Below are positions 1 to 11,400 of a stretch of DNA of 43,313 bases, one piece after another (position 1 is the first letter of the stretch; the number at the start of each line of letters is the position of its first letter). The stretch is taken from positions 1-43,313 of IMG/VR virus record IMGVR_UViG_3300031963_000306; one strand, given 5' to 3'. The stretch is from a virus. Below the pieces are notes generated by a model. It searched no databases and was not told the DNA's origin. It worked only from the letters and a program-made list of their open reading frames with translations. The translations under genes and the position numbers were made by a program.

Positions 1-1022
1 CCTTGTATACCGGTTGGTCCTGTAGTTCCAGTAAGTCCTTGAACTCCCGTGGCACCTGTAGCTCCTGGATTACCAGGCCCACCAGGCACTCCTTGCAATC
101 CAGTAGGTCCTGTTATGCCTGTTGGTCCTGTAGTCCCTTGTATACCAGTGGGACCTGTTATGCCCTGTGGTCCCGTTACTCCGGTTGGACCTGCTATGCC
201 TTGTAATCCGGTTGGTCCTGTAGTGCCTTGTATACCTGTAGATCCTTGTATACCAGTTACACCAGTAGGTCCTACTACTCCAGTAGGTCCGGTGGTACCT
301 TGAATACCTGTAGCACCTTGTGGGCCTGTTACACCGGTAGGTCCTATTATTCCAGTAGGTCCAGTGGTTCCTTGAATACCAGTTGGTCCTGTGGTGCCTG
401 TAAGCCCTTGAATACCAGTTGGTCCTGTGGTTCCTTGGGGTCCTGTAACTCCGGTTGGGCCTGTAACACCTATTGGACCTATTGGACCTGTGGTTCCTTG
501 AATACCAGTAGGTCCGGTAGTTCCTTGAATACCAGTAGGTCCAGTTGTGCCTTGTGGTCCTGTGGGTCCTGTTACGCCCTGCGGTCCTGTTACTCCGGTT
601 GGGCCTGTTACACCAATAGGTCCACTAGGACCTGTTAATCCTTGAATACCGGTGGGACCTATATTTCCTTGAGGTCCAGTTGGTCCTGTTACACCAATAG
701 GTCCACTAGGACCTGTTAATCCTTGAATACCAGTTACGCCGGTAGGTCCTATAATACCTTGAGGGCCTGTGGGACCTGTTGCGCCTTGAATACCTGTGGG
801 TCCTGTTTCGCCCCCCGCTGCTGCGTTTAATGCATATGACGCAGTAAATGCATATGAAGCAGATACACCAGATAATGAATTAATTTGTGTGGAACTAGAT
901 AATATTCCTGCAGGTAGTGAAGATTGAATTTGTGTGGAACTCGAAACTACCCCACCGCCTAATGCATGCGTGGGTATACTACCTGATCGTAAAAATCTAC
1001 CGGATAAGCGAGTTTCAGACAA
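1..1022 (-). CDS. Collagen-like phage fiber protein, 3' part beyond the window
   Basis: The minus-strand frame is open from a TTG at 1022-1020 to the left edge, so about 340 N-terminal residues are visible and the C-terminus is missing. TTG is chosen because an in-frame TAG lies at 1037-1035, no ATG lies between, and an AGAGAGGA ribosome site sits just upstream. The protein starts [14 protein letters not shown], continues through a Ser/Ala-rich linker with VSSSTQI and [12 protein letters not shown] motifs shared with other fibers here, and from about residue 71 becomes uninterrupted Gly-X-Y (GPTGPQG, GPTGIQG) to the edge. Gly-X-Y tracts of this type form trimeric collagen-like stalks in phage tail fibers. 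It is the last gene of the appendage cluster. The receptor-binding end would lie outside the window. Confidence 0.85.
   Translation of the reverse strand, partial: MSETRLSGRFLRSGSIPTHALGGGVVSSSTQIQSSLPAGILSSSTQINSLSGVSASYAFTASYALNAAAGGETGPTGIQGATGPTGPQGIIGPTGVTGIQGLTGPSGPIGVTGPTGPQGNIGPTGIQGLTGPSGPIGVTGPTGVTGPQGVTGPTGPQGTTGPTGIQGTTGPTGIQGTTGPIGPIGVTGPTGVTGPQGTTGPTGIQGLTGTTGPTGIQGTTGPTGIIGPTGVTGPQGATGIQGTTGPTGVVGPTGVTGIQGSTGIQGTTGPTGLQGIAGPTGVTGPQGITGPTGIQGTTGPTGITGPTGLQGVPGGPGNPGATGATGVQGLTGTTGPTGIQ
604..731. repeat. 47-bp direct repeat inside a collagen-like coding region
   Basis: A 47-bp block at 604-650 recurs without mismatch at 685-731, an offset of 81 bp (27 codons, nine Gly-X-Y triplets). 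Most collagen repeats in this window differ at synonymous sites, so an exact copy suggests a recent in-frame duplication. Confidence 0.8.
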
Positions 1023-1055
1023 AATAAATCCTCTCTATAAAAAAGACATCTTTTA

Positions 1056-1063
1056 ATAAATAT
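1056..1063 (-). promoter_or_regulatory. Candidate promoter box (ATATTTAT on the minus strand)
   Basis: The plus strand reads ATAAATAT, 34 nt upstream of the TTG start at 1022, in the gap after the small gene at 1113-1313. It is one of about eleven similar boxes ahead of unit-leading genes. Function is inferred from position only. Confidence 0.3.
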
Positions 1064-1112
1064 CTATACTGGGGAAGAAGACTTTATTTGACCGTATCTA
1101 TTAAACGATTTA

Positions 1113-1313
1113 TTAGTATGGAGTTAGTTGCCACGCAGACCCGTCCCAATACTTTACAGGTTTAGTTACCCATGCAGCACCAGTCCACACTTTCATTGGT
1201 TTTGCTACCCATGCAGCACCAGTCCACACTTTAATTTGCCCAGTATTTCCAACAACTGCACTTTGTAAATCCGCTGCTGCTGGAAGTAGCGGTTGATAGA
1301 CCCATGTAGACAT
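1113..1313 (-). CDS. Small virion-associated protein with KVWTGAAWV repeats
   Basis: This 66-aa protein is mostly three tandem units of about 13 residues: two near-identical (IKVWTGAAWVAKP, MKVWTGAAWVTKP) and a diverged third (VKYWDGSAWQLTP). The alternating W/V/W pattern suggests short beta strands, as in fiber tips or wall-binding repeats, but I do not recognise a named family. The ATG at 1313 lies 1 nt after the stop of the upstream gene and has no good ribosome site, so translation is probably coupled. A small appendage or fiber-accessory protein is inferred from its neighbours. Confidence 0.7.
   Translation of the reverse strand: MSTWVYQPLLPAAADLQSAVVGNTGQIKVWTGAAWVAKPMKVWTGAAWVTKPVKYWDGSAWQLTPY
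1167..1232. repeat. 27-bp perfect tandem direct repeat in the small WTGAAWV gene
   Basis: A 27-bp block at 1167-1193 is repeated exactly at 1206-1232. The period is 39 bp, 13 codons, matching the protein repeat. The identity at DNA level indicates recent duplication or gene conversion. Confidence 0.85.
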
Positions 1314-1314
1314 A

Positions 1315-1659
1315 CTATGCTACTTTTCTGATAGACCAGAGAACGGTAATTGTTCCCGTGATTGCAGTTAATGTGACATCCCATCCATGTAATAATATCA
1401 ATGAGGGACTTACCCACGTATCTGTCATAGTTCCATTTATAAAAGATTCATAAATAATACGTTGAGTATCACCTGTACCTGTACATTTTTCATACACACG
1501 AATGCGTAATTCGTCTCCTGCAATCATGTCCGAAGTATCTAAAAAGACTTGATACACTCCAGATACAGTAATTGGAGTACGTGTGGTACTATTATTTGGT
1601 GCAGAAAATTCGGTTGCTCCAATTGCCGATGTTCCACTATATGCTTGCGTTATTGCCAT
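1315..1659 (-). CDS. Small virion structural protein, unknown
   Basis: This 114-aa protein begins MAITQAYSGTSAIGATEFS. It is rich in Thr, Ser and beta-branched residues and has no signal peptide or membrane segment, which fits a beta-sandwich appendage subunit. The ATG at 1659 follows an AGGGGG ribosome site inside the end of the upstream gene, 3 nt after its stop. It sits among fiber genes, so a role in the baseplate periphery or fiber is likely but inferred. The C-terminal part (SLILLHGWDVTLTAITGTITVLWSIRKVA, about 29 residues) is the most hydrophobic stretch and reads as beta structure rather than a transmembrane helix. Confidence 0.75.
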   Translation of the reverse strand: MAITQAYSGTSAIGATEFSAPNNSTTRTPITVSGVYQVFLDTSDMIAGDELRIRVYEKCTGTGDTQRIIYESFINGTMTDTWVSPSLILLHGWDVTLTAITGTITVLWSIRKVA

Positions 1660-1662
1660 ATC

Positions 1663-2523
1663 TTAGCCCCCTGCCGCAACTACGACGGCATTATAGTTAC
1701 CTGTTTCGTTCGCGCCACTGTTTTGTCCACGTATATAAATATTACTTCCTGCAGGAACTTGATATTCGCATCCACCGAGTAGTGGAATATTATTAAAAGA
1801 TTCTGCAGCAGAACCCTGACGAATTGGAATATCTTTTAATATCACTTCTGTTCCTGCCACGGTTCCATCTCCTACGCCTACGTCAACCAGTATCGTAGTG
1901 TTTGCGGCGTATGAGGAGTCGCTTGCCGTTCCTTGAACGCCTACTTGCCACCACCACAAATCACGTATAGTAGTACCTATCGATGTCCATGTTCCATTTG
2001 CCGCTGTAACCGATGGGACAAAGTTTGTTCCTTCAAATGTACTTTCACCAATAGATTCTGCATATGTAGCAGTACGTCGCGCAGATGGGTTTAATGGTTT
2101 GTGATAGAATTGAGCAAATACACGAATTGCGGTACCCACCGATCCAAACGCTGATGCTCCTACGGATGCTCCTGCCGGAATGAATATAGGAAAGTAATAA
2201 TATTGTGCTATTCCTTCGGTTATGAACGAAGGAGCACCACCCGCTACTAGATTCGGTATTACTGTGGTGAACGTGGTTCCTCCTGCCAAATCTACACCAA
2301 TATTTACCACTGTACGTCTAGATGCGTTGTTGGCACTGTTAGAATTGATGCCGATTAGTATTCCGTATGAGTCATCCGTTAAGTCTAGCCCTACTTGTAG
2401 AGCTGTACCAAACCCTGCAGTACCTGGTGTGATTGATGTGCCTTGTGCGGCAGCAGGTCTGGTTCCTGCGGTTGATGATGATACATATCCAAACACATTA
2501 GCTCCGCCTGGAACATATAACAT
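1663..2523 (-). CDS. Virion structural protein (appendage region), unknown
   Basis: This 286-aa protein is rich in Gly, Ala, Ser and Thr, with no transmembrane segment. It starts MLYVPGGANVFGYVSSSTAG and ends in NYNAVVVAAGG. Its composition and strand-like periodicity suggest a beta-rich virion protein. The start at 2523 overlaps the previous stop by 1 nt (TAATG), and an AGGAGAG ribosome site lies ahead of it. I recognise no enzyme motif. Placement between collagen-like fibers suggests a tail appendage component. The paired segments around PIFIPAGASVGASAF and EYQVPAGSNIYIRG could be related strands of a jelly-roll-like fold, which is speculative. Confidence 0.75.
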   Translation of the reverse strand: MLYVPGGANVFGYVSSSTAGTRPAAAQGTSITPGTAGFGTALQVGLDLTDDSYGILIGINSNSANNASRRTVVNIGVDLAGGTTFTTVIPNLVAGGAPSFITEGIAQYYYFPIFIPAGASVGASAFGSVGTAIRVFAQFYHKPLNPSARRTATYAESIGESTFEGTNFVPSVTAANGTWTSIGTTIRDLWWWQVGVQGTASDSSYAANTTILVDVGVGDGTVAGTEVILKDIPIRQGSAAESFNNIPLLGGCEYQVPAGSNIYIRGQNSGANETGNYNAVVVAAGG

Positions 2524-2792
2524 TATACACTCTCCTGATTACGAATAAATGTTAAAAAGTCTACAATTTTATCGGTAAGAACAAATCCTATTGTTGTATT
2601 GTTTACATCCTCAAACGTATATGAAATATTTGCATTATTCCATGCACGAATTTCCGCAGTGTTAGAATCGTGATATCCAGTTTCCGACTGATTATCACTT
2701 AACGTTCCTGGTCCAAATTGTACCGATGCTTTCCATCCATTAGAAAATGTAATTTCAAATCCACTGTAGTCAGTTTGATTAATATGTAACAT
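2523..2792 (-). CDS. Small conserved virion-region protein
   Basis: This 89-aa protein begins MLHINQTDYSGFEITFSNGW and contains the motif WKASVQFGPGTLSDN. Similar 'NGW..SVQFGPG' segments are familiar to me from small hypothetical proteins of T4-like marine phages, though I cannot name a family. The ATG at 2792 is preceded by AGAGAA and sits 13 nt after the stop of the 866-aa collagen-like gene. No catalytic residues or membrane segment are visible. Role unknown. Confidence 0.7.
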   Translation of the reverse strand: MLHINQTDYSGFEITFSNGWKASVQFGPGTLSDNQSETGYHDSNTAEIRAWNNANISYTFEDVNNTTIGFVLTDKIVDFLTFIRNQESV

Positions 2793-2805
2793 ATAATATT
2801 CTCTA

Positions 2806-5406
2806 TTAGTTTGTGTCTACCCATAAATCATTCGTTGCAGGAGCCGATGGGGCGGTAGTTCCTACAGTAATTTTCAAAGAAACAGGATTAAATTGTGCAA
2901 GTGATCCGGTAATACCCGATGATGCCGAGACCACGGATGCAGATATAGTAGCAAACGAACCATTCCATCTAGCAGTAGAAGTACCTAATGACAGTGCAGC
3001 ATCGGAATCAGGTCGTATTGTTGTTGGTTCTATAAACGCTACGCTTGTACCTTGTGCATATAAATTTACGTTGGTTGTGCTACTTCCAATTAATCCTACA
3101 GTTCCGCCACCAACTTCAAGTGCAAGTGTTTGGCTTCCAGATTGTAAATATAATCCACCTCTGCCAGTAGGAGAAACTAGTTGATCGGTATATACTAAAA
3201 CCGATCCCGTACGCATTCTAGCAGATCCCGTAACTTCCAATCCGACACCTGCACCACTTCTCGATACTATCAATGATCCAGTTATTGTCGATGACACTCC
3301 ACCTGTTAATGTTATTCCTGAAAATGATGGCGCGTCGGCGGTTTGTAATCCAGTATCTACATCGGTAGTAGTTGAATTTATTACTGCTCTAACAGTTCCC
3401 TGTGATGGCGATGAAAACGCAGATGATGATACCAATCCAGGTGTATTAGGTCCTGTTGCTCCCTGAGGTCCGGTAGGTCCAGTTGTACCTTGAATTCCTG
3501 TCGCTCCTTGGACGCCAGTTGGTCCTGTAGTTCCTTGAATTCCTGTAGCTCCCTGGATGCCAGTTGGGCCTGTTGTTCCTTGAATGCCCGTAGCTCCTTG
3601 CAATCCAGTTGGTCCCTGAATTCCCGTGGCACCTTGAATACCAGTAGCTCCTTGGATACCAGTTGGTCCTTGAATGCCTGTAGCACCTTGTACTCCAGTT
3701 GATCCTTGTATGCCAGTTGCTCCTTGGATACCCGTTGGTCCTTGGATACCCGTTGGTCCTTGTAATCCGGTGGCACCTTGAATACCGGTTGCTCCTTGGA
3801 TACCTGTAGGTCCAGTGGTTCCTTGAATACCGGTCGCTCCTTGGATGCCTGTTGATCCCTGAATGCCTGTAGCACCTTGGATACCGGTAGGTCCCGTTGT
3901 TCCTTGGATACCTGTCGCACCTTGTAATCCGGTGGCTCCCTGAATACCAGTTGACCCTTGAATGCCCGTGGCACCTTGAATGCCTGTCGGTCCAGTAATA
4001 CCAATAGGTCCGGTGGGTCCAGTGGTTCCTTGGATACCTGTTGATCCTTGAATACCAGTAGCCCCCTGAACACCGGTTGGTCCGGTAGTTCCCTGAATTC
4101 CCGTAGGTCCTGTAATACCAATTGGTCCGGTTGGGCCTGTTGTTCCTTGAACGCCTGTAGGTCCAGTGATACCAATTGGGCCTGTAGGTCCTGTAGTTCC
4201 TTGCAATCCAGTTGGACCAGTAGTGCCCTGAGGTCCTGTAGTGCCTTGTAGCCCCGTAGGTCCGGTAGTTCCTTGTATACCGGTGGGTCCTGTGACACCT
4301 ACTGGACCAGTTGGTCCTGTAGTGCCTTGAATTCCCGTAGGGCCTGTTGTTCCCTGTAAACCCGTTGGACCCGTGATACCAATTGGTCCTGTTGGTCCTG
4401 TGGTTCCTTGTACACCTGTTGGTCCGGTAGTTCCTTGGGGTCCTGTTGTGCCTTGTAATCCGGTTGGACCTGTGGTTCCCTGAGGTCCAGTTGTTCCTTG
4501 TAGCCCCGTAGGACCCGTTGTTCCTTGAACTCCGGTTGGTCCTGTAATACCGATAGGTCCAGTAGGTCCTGTAGTTCCTTGTAATCCCGTTGGGCCTGTA
4601 GTGCCCTGAAGTCCTGTGGGTCCTGTAATACCGATAGGTCCGGTTGGACCTGTAGTTCCTTGTAGCCCCGTAGGACCCGTTGTTCCTTGAGGGCCTGTAG
4701 GTCCAGTTATACCTTGCAATCCAGTTGGACCTGTTGTGCCTTGTGGTCCGGTAGGTCCTGTGGTGCCTTGTATACCTGTTGGACCGGTTATACCAATTGG
4801 GCCTGTAGGACCCGTTGTTCCTTGAGGGCCTGTAGGTCCTGTAGTTCCCTGTGGTCCAGTAGGTCCTGTAGTTCCTTGTAATCCAGTCGGTCCCGTTGTT
4901 CCTGTGGGTCCGGTCGCGCCTTGTAATCCAGTCGGTCCCGTGGTGCCTTGAGGTCCTGTTGGTCCTGTTGTTCCTTGAATGCCCGTTGGGCCTGTTGTTC
5001 CCTGTGGTCCGGTTGGTCCTGTCGTTCCTTGGACACCGGTAGGTCCTGTTGTGCCTTGCAAACCAGTTGGTCCAGTAACACCAATTGGTCCGGTAGGTCC
5101 AGTGGTGCCTTGGGGGCCTGTAGCTCCGGTTGTTCCTTGGGGACCTGTGGGACCTGTAATACCTTGTGGTCCTGTTGGGCCTGTGGGTCCCTGTGGCGTT
5201 AATGCAAAACTCGCGGATGATGCAAAGGAAGCGGATGTTGCAAACGAAGCAGATGTGGCGGCACTGGCTGTACCGAATAAAGATCCAGTTAGCCCAGATG
5301 AATCAAATGTAGTAGATCCGGATACAATTAAAGATCCAGAAAGTATAGTACTTCCTGTTACTTCTAATGCATTAAAACTTCCAGAATCTGTATAAAATAT
5401 TGCCAT
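2806..5406 (-). CDS. Collagen-like phage fiber protein (866 aa)
   Basis: Three parts are visible. Residues 1 to about 70 form a beta/linker head ([20 protein letters not shown]) ending in [18 protein letters not shown] repeats. Residues about 72-650 are an uninterrupted Gly-X-Y tract dominated by [18 protein letters not shown] and GATGIQG units. The last roughly 215 residues are a globular tip that starts with [19 protein letters not shown] and ends in [15 protein letters not shown]. Gly-X-Y tracts form collagen triple helices, so this is probably a trimeric stalked fiber. No C-terminal S74 chaperone is seen. The ATG at 5406 lies 3 nt downstream of the giant fiber's stop, with AAGG close by. 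The start of the tip is nearly the same as in the 1115-aa protein at 37521-40868. Confidence 0.88.
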   Translation of the reverse strand: MAIFYTDSGSFNALEVTGSTILSGSLIVSGSTTFDSSGLTGSLFGTASAATSASFATSASFASSASFALTPQGPTGPTGPQGITGPTGPQGTTGATGPQGTTGPTGPIGVTGPTGLQGTTGPTGVQGTTGPTGPQGTTGPTGIQGTTGPTGPQGTTGPTGLQGATGPTGTTGPTGLQGTTGPTGPQGTTGPTGPQGTTGPTGPIGITGPTGIQGTTGPTGPQGTTGPTGLQGITGPTGPQGTTGPTGLQGTTGPTGPIGITGPTGLQGTTGPTGLQGTTGPTGPIGITGPTGVQGTTGPTGLQGTTGPQGTTGPTGLQGTTGPQGTTGPTGVQGTTGPTGPIGITGPTGLQGTTGPTGIQGTTGPTGPVGVTGPTGIQGTTGPTGLQGTTGPQGTTGPTGLQGTTGPTGPIGITGPTGVQGTTGPTGPIGITGPTGIQGTTGPTGVQGATGIQGSTGIQGTTGPTGPIGITGPTGIQGATGIQGSTGIQGATGLQGATGIQGTTGPTGIQGATGIQGSTGIQGATGIQGTTGPTGIQGATGIQGATGLQGPTGIQGPTGIQGATGIQGSTGVQGATGIQGPTGIQGATGIQGATGIQGPTGLQGATGIQGTTGPTGIQGATGIQGTTGPTGVQGATGIQGTTGPTGPQGATGPNTPGLVSSSAFSSPSQGTVRAVINSTTTDVDTGLQTADAPSFSGITLTGGVSSTITGSLIVSRSGAGVGLEVTGSARMRTGSVLVYTDQLVSPTGRGGLYLQSGSQTLALEVGGGTVGLIGSSTTNVNLYAQGTSVAFIEPTTIRPDSDAALSLGTSTARWNGSFATISASVVSASSGITGSLAQFNPVSLKITVGTTAPSAPATNDLWVDTN
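3449..5193 (-). repeat. Collagen-like Gly-X-Y coding repeat
   Basis: About 580 residues of Gly-X-Y. Pro-Thr after Gly is the commonest pair, and Y is very often Thr. At DNA level the units share glycine and proline codon positions but vary at third bases, so long exact repeats are scarce. Limits are approximate. Confidence 0.9.
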
Positions 5407-5409
5407 ACC

Positions 5410-8400
5410 TTAATTTTCTCCGTATGCTGTTGCAATCCAATACGTAGTACCAGTTAATCCAGTATTACTGTTTGCACTAATTACAAAACTTCCTGCTAAT
5501 TTACTTTCAATACTCCATGCTCTTGAATCTTCACCAGTAACTGTGACCGCATAATTTGTATTTGGAAACGCAGTTGCAAATGTTACTGTAGTTTTTCGTG
5601 GATTGCCAGTAAATGATGAATTTGTCACACTGCCTGCTTTTGTTTTGATTACATTACTTGCAAAACTTGCTGTCGTTGCGAATGATGACGAAATTGCAAC
5701 CGATGCACTGTTTGCCCAACTTGCCGTACCAAACAAACTTCCAGTAATTCCGCCAGATGTAAGTCTTAACGAACCTGTTATTTCCGTATCACCAACAACT
5801 TGTAATTCAAGCGGCAAACTACTAGATAGTATCAATGAACCAGTTATACTCTGGTTTCCAATAATTGTTTGTGAACCTGTAACTACCAATGATCCCGTAA
5901 TATCCAATCCACTTGGGAAGGTAATAAATCCATCAAAATATGATGCGGTTTGTGCTATCACCGCAACGCTACTGGTACCGGTTAAGTTTCCAGTAAACGA
6001 GCCACTGAAGCTACCCGTATTTATTTGTAATGAACTCGATACAGTTCCTGCTGGTAGTATTGTTGGTGCAAATGATGCAGAGGTTGCAAAGGATGCTGTT
6101 GCTGGAATAAACGTAATGCTTGTTGCTGCGCTTGCCGTAACTGCATTATTTGCCCAGCTTGCCGTACCAAACATCGTTCCAACATTTGTGATATCATTAC
6201 CACCCAATGACAATGTACCTGCCATTGCACGATTACCATTTACTAATAAATACTGCGTGTGATCGTCTGCATTCAATCCTAGGAGATTTCCGTGAACAGA
6301 AGATGCATTTACTCCCGCCGCTCTAAATCCAATAATAGGACGAATATCTTGAATCTGTGTGATATTTGCCGACCCCGATTGAACATAGATTGAAGCTAAT
6401 GGTACCACACCATCATTGAAGTAAGATGGCATGGATGGTAAGTTTGCATTTTCTGCTTCGACGAGTGTAGAATATTGATTGGAGTTTAATACTAAGAAAT
6501 ATTTTTCATCAACGCCATCACCTACCAAATATACCGTATGTTTGGTGTAATATGATGACGACATTGCCGTTAGTGCACTTGCCGACACATACTGATTATT
6601 TGGCACTATGGATGATGTATATCTTCCCCACACCGATGCACTTGGATAATATTGCGTAAGATTTATCGATGAGGTTCCTGCTGGAATAAATTCATTTTCT
6701 GAGAAGAAGTAGTTACCTTGTGTAACATCTAATTTAAATGGCGTTACATTTTCCGTTACAGTTGATCCCGCGGCATATACTGGTCCCAAGGCTTTTCTAT
6801 TAAACGTAGAAAGCTTGTTAGCCATGTGCTCACCGTTATACAACGTTTGATCAATAAATTCTACTTTTGTATCGTTGGTGACAACTCTTCCAAGAATAAT
6901 ATTGGTTTCGTTATCAGGAATTGACCCAGCCGAAGTTAATGTACCGGCGTCGGTGATGTAAATGTAATTATTGGAATTTGCCGTTAATGTAAGAGAACCA
7001 TCCACCCAATCCAATCTCTTGTATACATCTGTATCTATGGTATCTTGTAAGTATCCGAATCCACTTGCCGCAGTAATACCAAAACCACTGCCTGTAGTAA
7101 TGGTTCCACCTTGCATGACACCCATCGGTGACCCCTTAAAGATAAGGGTTGTTGCGTCAGTGTGGGTACCATCGGCAAAGGTAACGGAGAGTTTACGAGT
7201 TACGTCATTTTCACCATCCGTGTCATCCAAGAAATTCCAATAGAAATCTTGACTATTATTATTAATTTTTGAGTGGTCAGAGACGCCTTGATATCGTCCG
7301 CGAGTGGTTGAATTTTGAATATCAAAATCATAAGTGACCGAATTATGAATCATCGCGCCGACGACTCTAAAGTTTGGACCATCACCACCAGCAGGAACTA
7401 CGATACCATAATCAGGAAATTGAATGTCAAGACCTGTAGATTCTAATTCAGACCCCTTTTCCAATTTAATTGCCGTAGACCCTGCAGTTCCATCACCTTG
7501 GAATTTTGTCGTATATAAACTTAAACTGGAACTTGGTCCAACTGCGTAATTTCCAATTGCAGCACTCGCTGATGGGAAGAGGTAATAATTTTCTAAGTTA
7601 CATTGTGCGGTTGCCCCGTTGGAAGAGGAAACAAACGTACCGTAACTAAATGTACCATTGATATCAATATATTCGCCATAGAACTGCGTATCCGTAGTAC
7701 TTGCGTTAACATACACACCGATATCCGAGTCGTAGATGGATATTTTGTGTGCTTGGGCAAAGTCACCAACATCATCTACATAAATTGCTGCTTGATTGGA
7801 ACCGGCGTTTCTTAATGTTAAAAATGATATTTCGTTATTAATACCCATCTTAATGATGGGATGATTTGATTGACTTGGGAAAATTTCAGTAGTTTGAATG
7901 TTACTGCCAACGATACTGACGTATGGTTTACCAGTAAGGTCAATCATATTTTCGGTATATTGACCAGGACCGACTTCAATTATATATCGGTTGTTTTCCG
8001 CAGCATCCGTAATCCACGCAACCGATGCACTGATAGATGAGAAGTCTCCACCCTTCTTCGCAACGGAAATTTTTCGCGGGTCTTGTCCGACTTCATATAA
8101 TGGTGCGTTTAATGCAATTTGCGTCTTTAAGAAGTTGTCGGTACCTTGTACTTTTCCAAGAGAACCAGTGTGATCTATTTGTACGTCCGTGGTGCAATTT
8201 TCAAAGTTTAAGGCAATAGCATCAATACTTGGTGCGGATCCCGTTTGTGGTGCCCAAATACCACGAATCCAACGTTGGAAGTTGACACCAGTTAATCGGA
8301 GTTGTCCACCGTTATATACTTTAAATCCTGTTCCACGAGCAGTTCCCGTTGCTCTCGTTAAGAGACATCCGTTGACAATGAAGGTACATCCCGGTGCATC

Positions 8401-11400
8401 GGCTAGGGCGAAGATTTGATCGTCATCCGTTCCTGCAACACCACCATTCGTAGAGGTAACGTTACGTAATTGCATACGACCGATACCACCTGAAGAACCT
8501 GATGTAACGTGAAACCCTACATCAAACGATTTACTTCCTGATGTAAATCCACCATACTTAACGTTGGAACATTGTAAGATACAATTACCACTACTTCCAC
8601 TACCAATTACTTTTGCATTAGTATAGTTTGTTCCAAAGCGAACATTTTCTACATATGCAATTGCATTTGTTTGTGGTGTAGTTGGTGATGAGTATACAAT
8701 AGCCGAAACGTTTGGTGCAGTAGACCCTTGTATTCCCATATCAATGACCATTGTTTGGTCAGCCATGATAAAGATACTAGAACTTGGATTTGATGCAGAA
8801 ACAATTGTAGATGTTGATGAATCACCTTTAATTGCAATATATGGTTTTAATGTAATTGTATCTTCAACATAGACACCTGGATACACACGCACAGTATAAG
8901 TGTTTGTTGCGGTAGCATCCGTAATACTATCTACTGCAGTTTTTACAGAGGTATAATTTGTGTCGCTTCCAGGAAGTCCTACGGTTACCAAGTTATCTAT
9001 AAATGTTGGCGGTGCAAATGATGCAGATGTAGCATTATTCGCAAAACTTGCCGTGCCAATAAATGATCCACTAAACGATCCAGTATTAATTTGCAGAGAA
9101 CTACTGACAGTTCCGGTTGGGAGAAATTGTATTACTTGTGCGGATGAAGAAACTATATTTGCAGGTATATCCGATATTCCAGTATATGATATTTGCGATG
9201 ACGCGGACACTAATCCAGGAATATTTGGTCCTTCTGGACCTGTGGCACCTTGAATTCCTGTTGGTCCCGTTGTCCCTTGAGGACCTGTAGGACCTGTAGT
9301 TCCCTGAATGCCTGTTGGGCCTGTAATACCGATGGGACCTGTTGGACCGGTGGTTCCTTGAGGTCCAGTAGGTCCAGTTATACCAATTGGACCTGTTGGT
9401 CCTGTTGTTCCTTCTGGTCCTGTTGGTCCTGTTGTTCCTTGAATGCCCGTTGGACCTGTAATACCAATTGGTCCTGTTGGTCCTGTTGTTCCTTGTAATC
9501 CAGTAGGACCTGTAGTTCCTTGTGGGCCTGTTGGACCTGTAATACCCTGAATACCTGTAGGACCTGTTACTCCAATAGGTCCGGTAGGGCCTGTGGTGCC
9601 TTGAGGTCCTGTTGGTCCTGTTGTTCCTTGAATGCCCGTTGGTCCTGTAGTTCCTTGTACACCAGTTGGTCCAGTTGTTCCCTGAATGCCTGTAGGACCT
9701 GTTGTTCCCTGAACGCCTGTGGGACCAGTGATGCCTTGTAATCCAGTAGGTCCTGTAGTTCCTTGTATGCCAGTTGGGCCTGTGTCACCTTGAACTCCAG
9801 TTGGTCCTGTTACACCAATAGCTCCGGTAGGTCCAGTAGTGCCTTGTAATCCAGTTGGTCCAGTTGTTCCCTGAATGCCTGTAGGACCGGTGATTCCCTG
9901 TATACCAGTGGGACCTGTTGTTCCTTGGATTCCCGTTGGTCCAGTTGTGCCCTGCGGTCCAGTTGTTCCTTGTAATCCTGTAGGTCCGGTAGTTCCTTGG
10001 GGTCCTGTGGTTCCTTGAACGCCTGTGGGTCCGGTAATACCAATTGGGCCTGTGGGACCGGTATCCCCTTGTATACCTGTGGGACCTGTTGTTCCTTGAG
10101 GTCCTGTGGTTCCTTGTAATCCAGTAGGTCCGGTTATTCCTTGTAATCCAGTTGGACCTGTTGTACCGGTTAATCCTTGAATACCTGTGGGTCCGGTAGT
10201 TCCTGTGATACCAGTAGGTCCGGTTGCACCTGTAATTCCTTGAGGTCCCGTAGTTCCTTGGGGTCCTGTTGGTCCTGTTGTTCCTTGAACTCCCGTTGGT
10301 CCAGTTGTTCCTACGCTACCTTGTGGTCCTGTGGGTCCGGTAGTTCCTGTCAAGCCCTGAATACCAGTTGGACCTGTAGCTCCATCAGGTCCAATTACTC
10401 CTGTGGGTCCAGTAGTTCCTTGGGGTCCTGTAGATCCCGTTATTCCCTGAGGTCCGGTTGCGCCTTCAGGACCAGTAGACCCTGTGTTACCTTGTATACC
10501 CGTAGGACCTGTTACACCTGTTGGTCCTGTGATTCCTTGTGGTCCAGTAGCACCTGTATTACCCTGAATACCAGTGGGTCCGGTTGTTCCTTGAACTCCC
10601 GTTGCGCCTGTGTTTCCTGTAGTTCCCTGTGGACCTGTTGCTCCTGTATTTCCCTGTATACCAGTTGGTCCCGTTGTGCCTTGTAATCCTGTAGGACCTG
10701 TTAAACCAATAGGTCCAGTGGGACCTGTTGTTCCTTGAATTCCCGTGGATCCGGTCACACCTTGGATACCCGTTGCTCCGATTGGACCTGTAACTCCTTG
10801 TAGTCCTGTTGGTCCTTGTGGTCCTGTGGATCCGGTAACTCCTGCAAGTCCTGTTGCTCCCGTCAACCCTTGGGGGCCTGTTACCCCTGTTGGTCCTGTT
10901 ATACCAATTGGACCTGTGGCTCCGTCAATACCTTGAGGGCCTGTTGGACCTGTGGTGCCTTGAATACCCGTTGCACCAGCGACTCCTTGAATGCCTGTTG
11001 CACCTGTTATGCCTTGTATACCAGTTGCACCTTGCATACCTGTAGGTCCAGTTACTCCTGCAAGTCCTGTTGCACCTTGTATTCCGGCTACACCTTGAGG
11101 GCCTGTTGGACCTGTTATTCCCTGTGGTCCCGTTGGTCCAGCAGGAGTTAGAGCATAACTGGCGGTACCATATAACGATCCGGTGATGGCATTTAATACG
11201 GTTAATGCACCGCTTATAATCAATGATCCTGTCATTTCATGATTATTAAACGGATCTAATGTTAATTTATTATTTGCCTCCGCATCATCACCACCCGCAA
11301 AAAACATAAGATGTTCGCCTGGAGTTGCATTTCCAATATGCAACATTCGCCCAGTAGAATACAAATATGCGTCATTTGGACCGCCTATAGAATTTGTTAC

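Noticed and set aside
3-638. Plus-strand reading frames of 67-136 codons across the left end
   Set aside because: They are antisense readings of the Gly-X-Y tract, rich in Cys, Ser and Trp with no ribosome sites. The same artefact appears opposite every collagen region.
1-812. Regularly spaced repeats resembling a CRISPR array
   Set aside because: The periodicity is a multiple of 9 nt and codes continuously for Gly-X-Y. There are no conserved direct repeats with unique spacers.
3381-4298. A 305-codon minus-strand frame and others inside the collagen tracts
   Set aside because: These are frame-shifted readings of the repeat (QDLQA-, KEQ-rich), fully inside the true Gly-X-Y frame and lacking ribosome sites.
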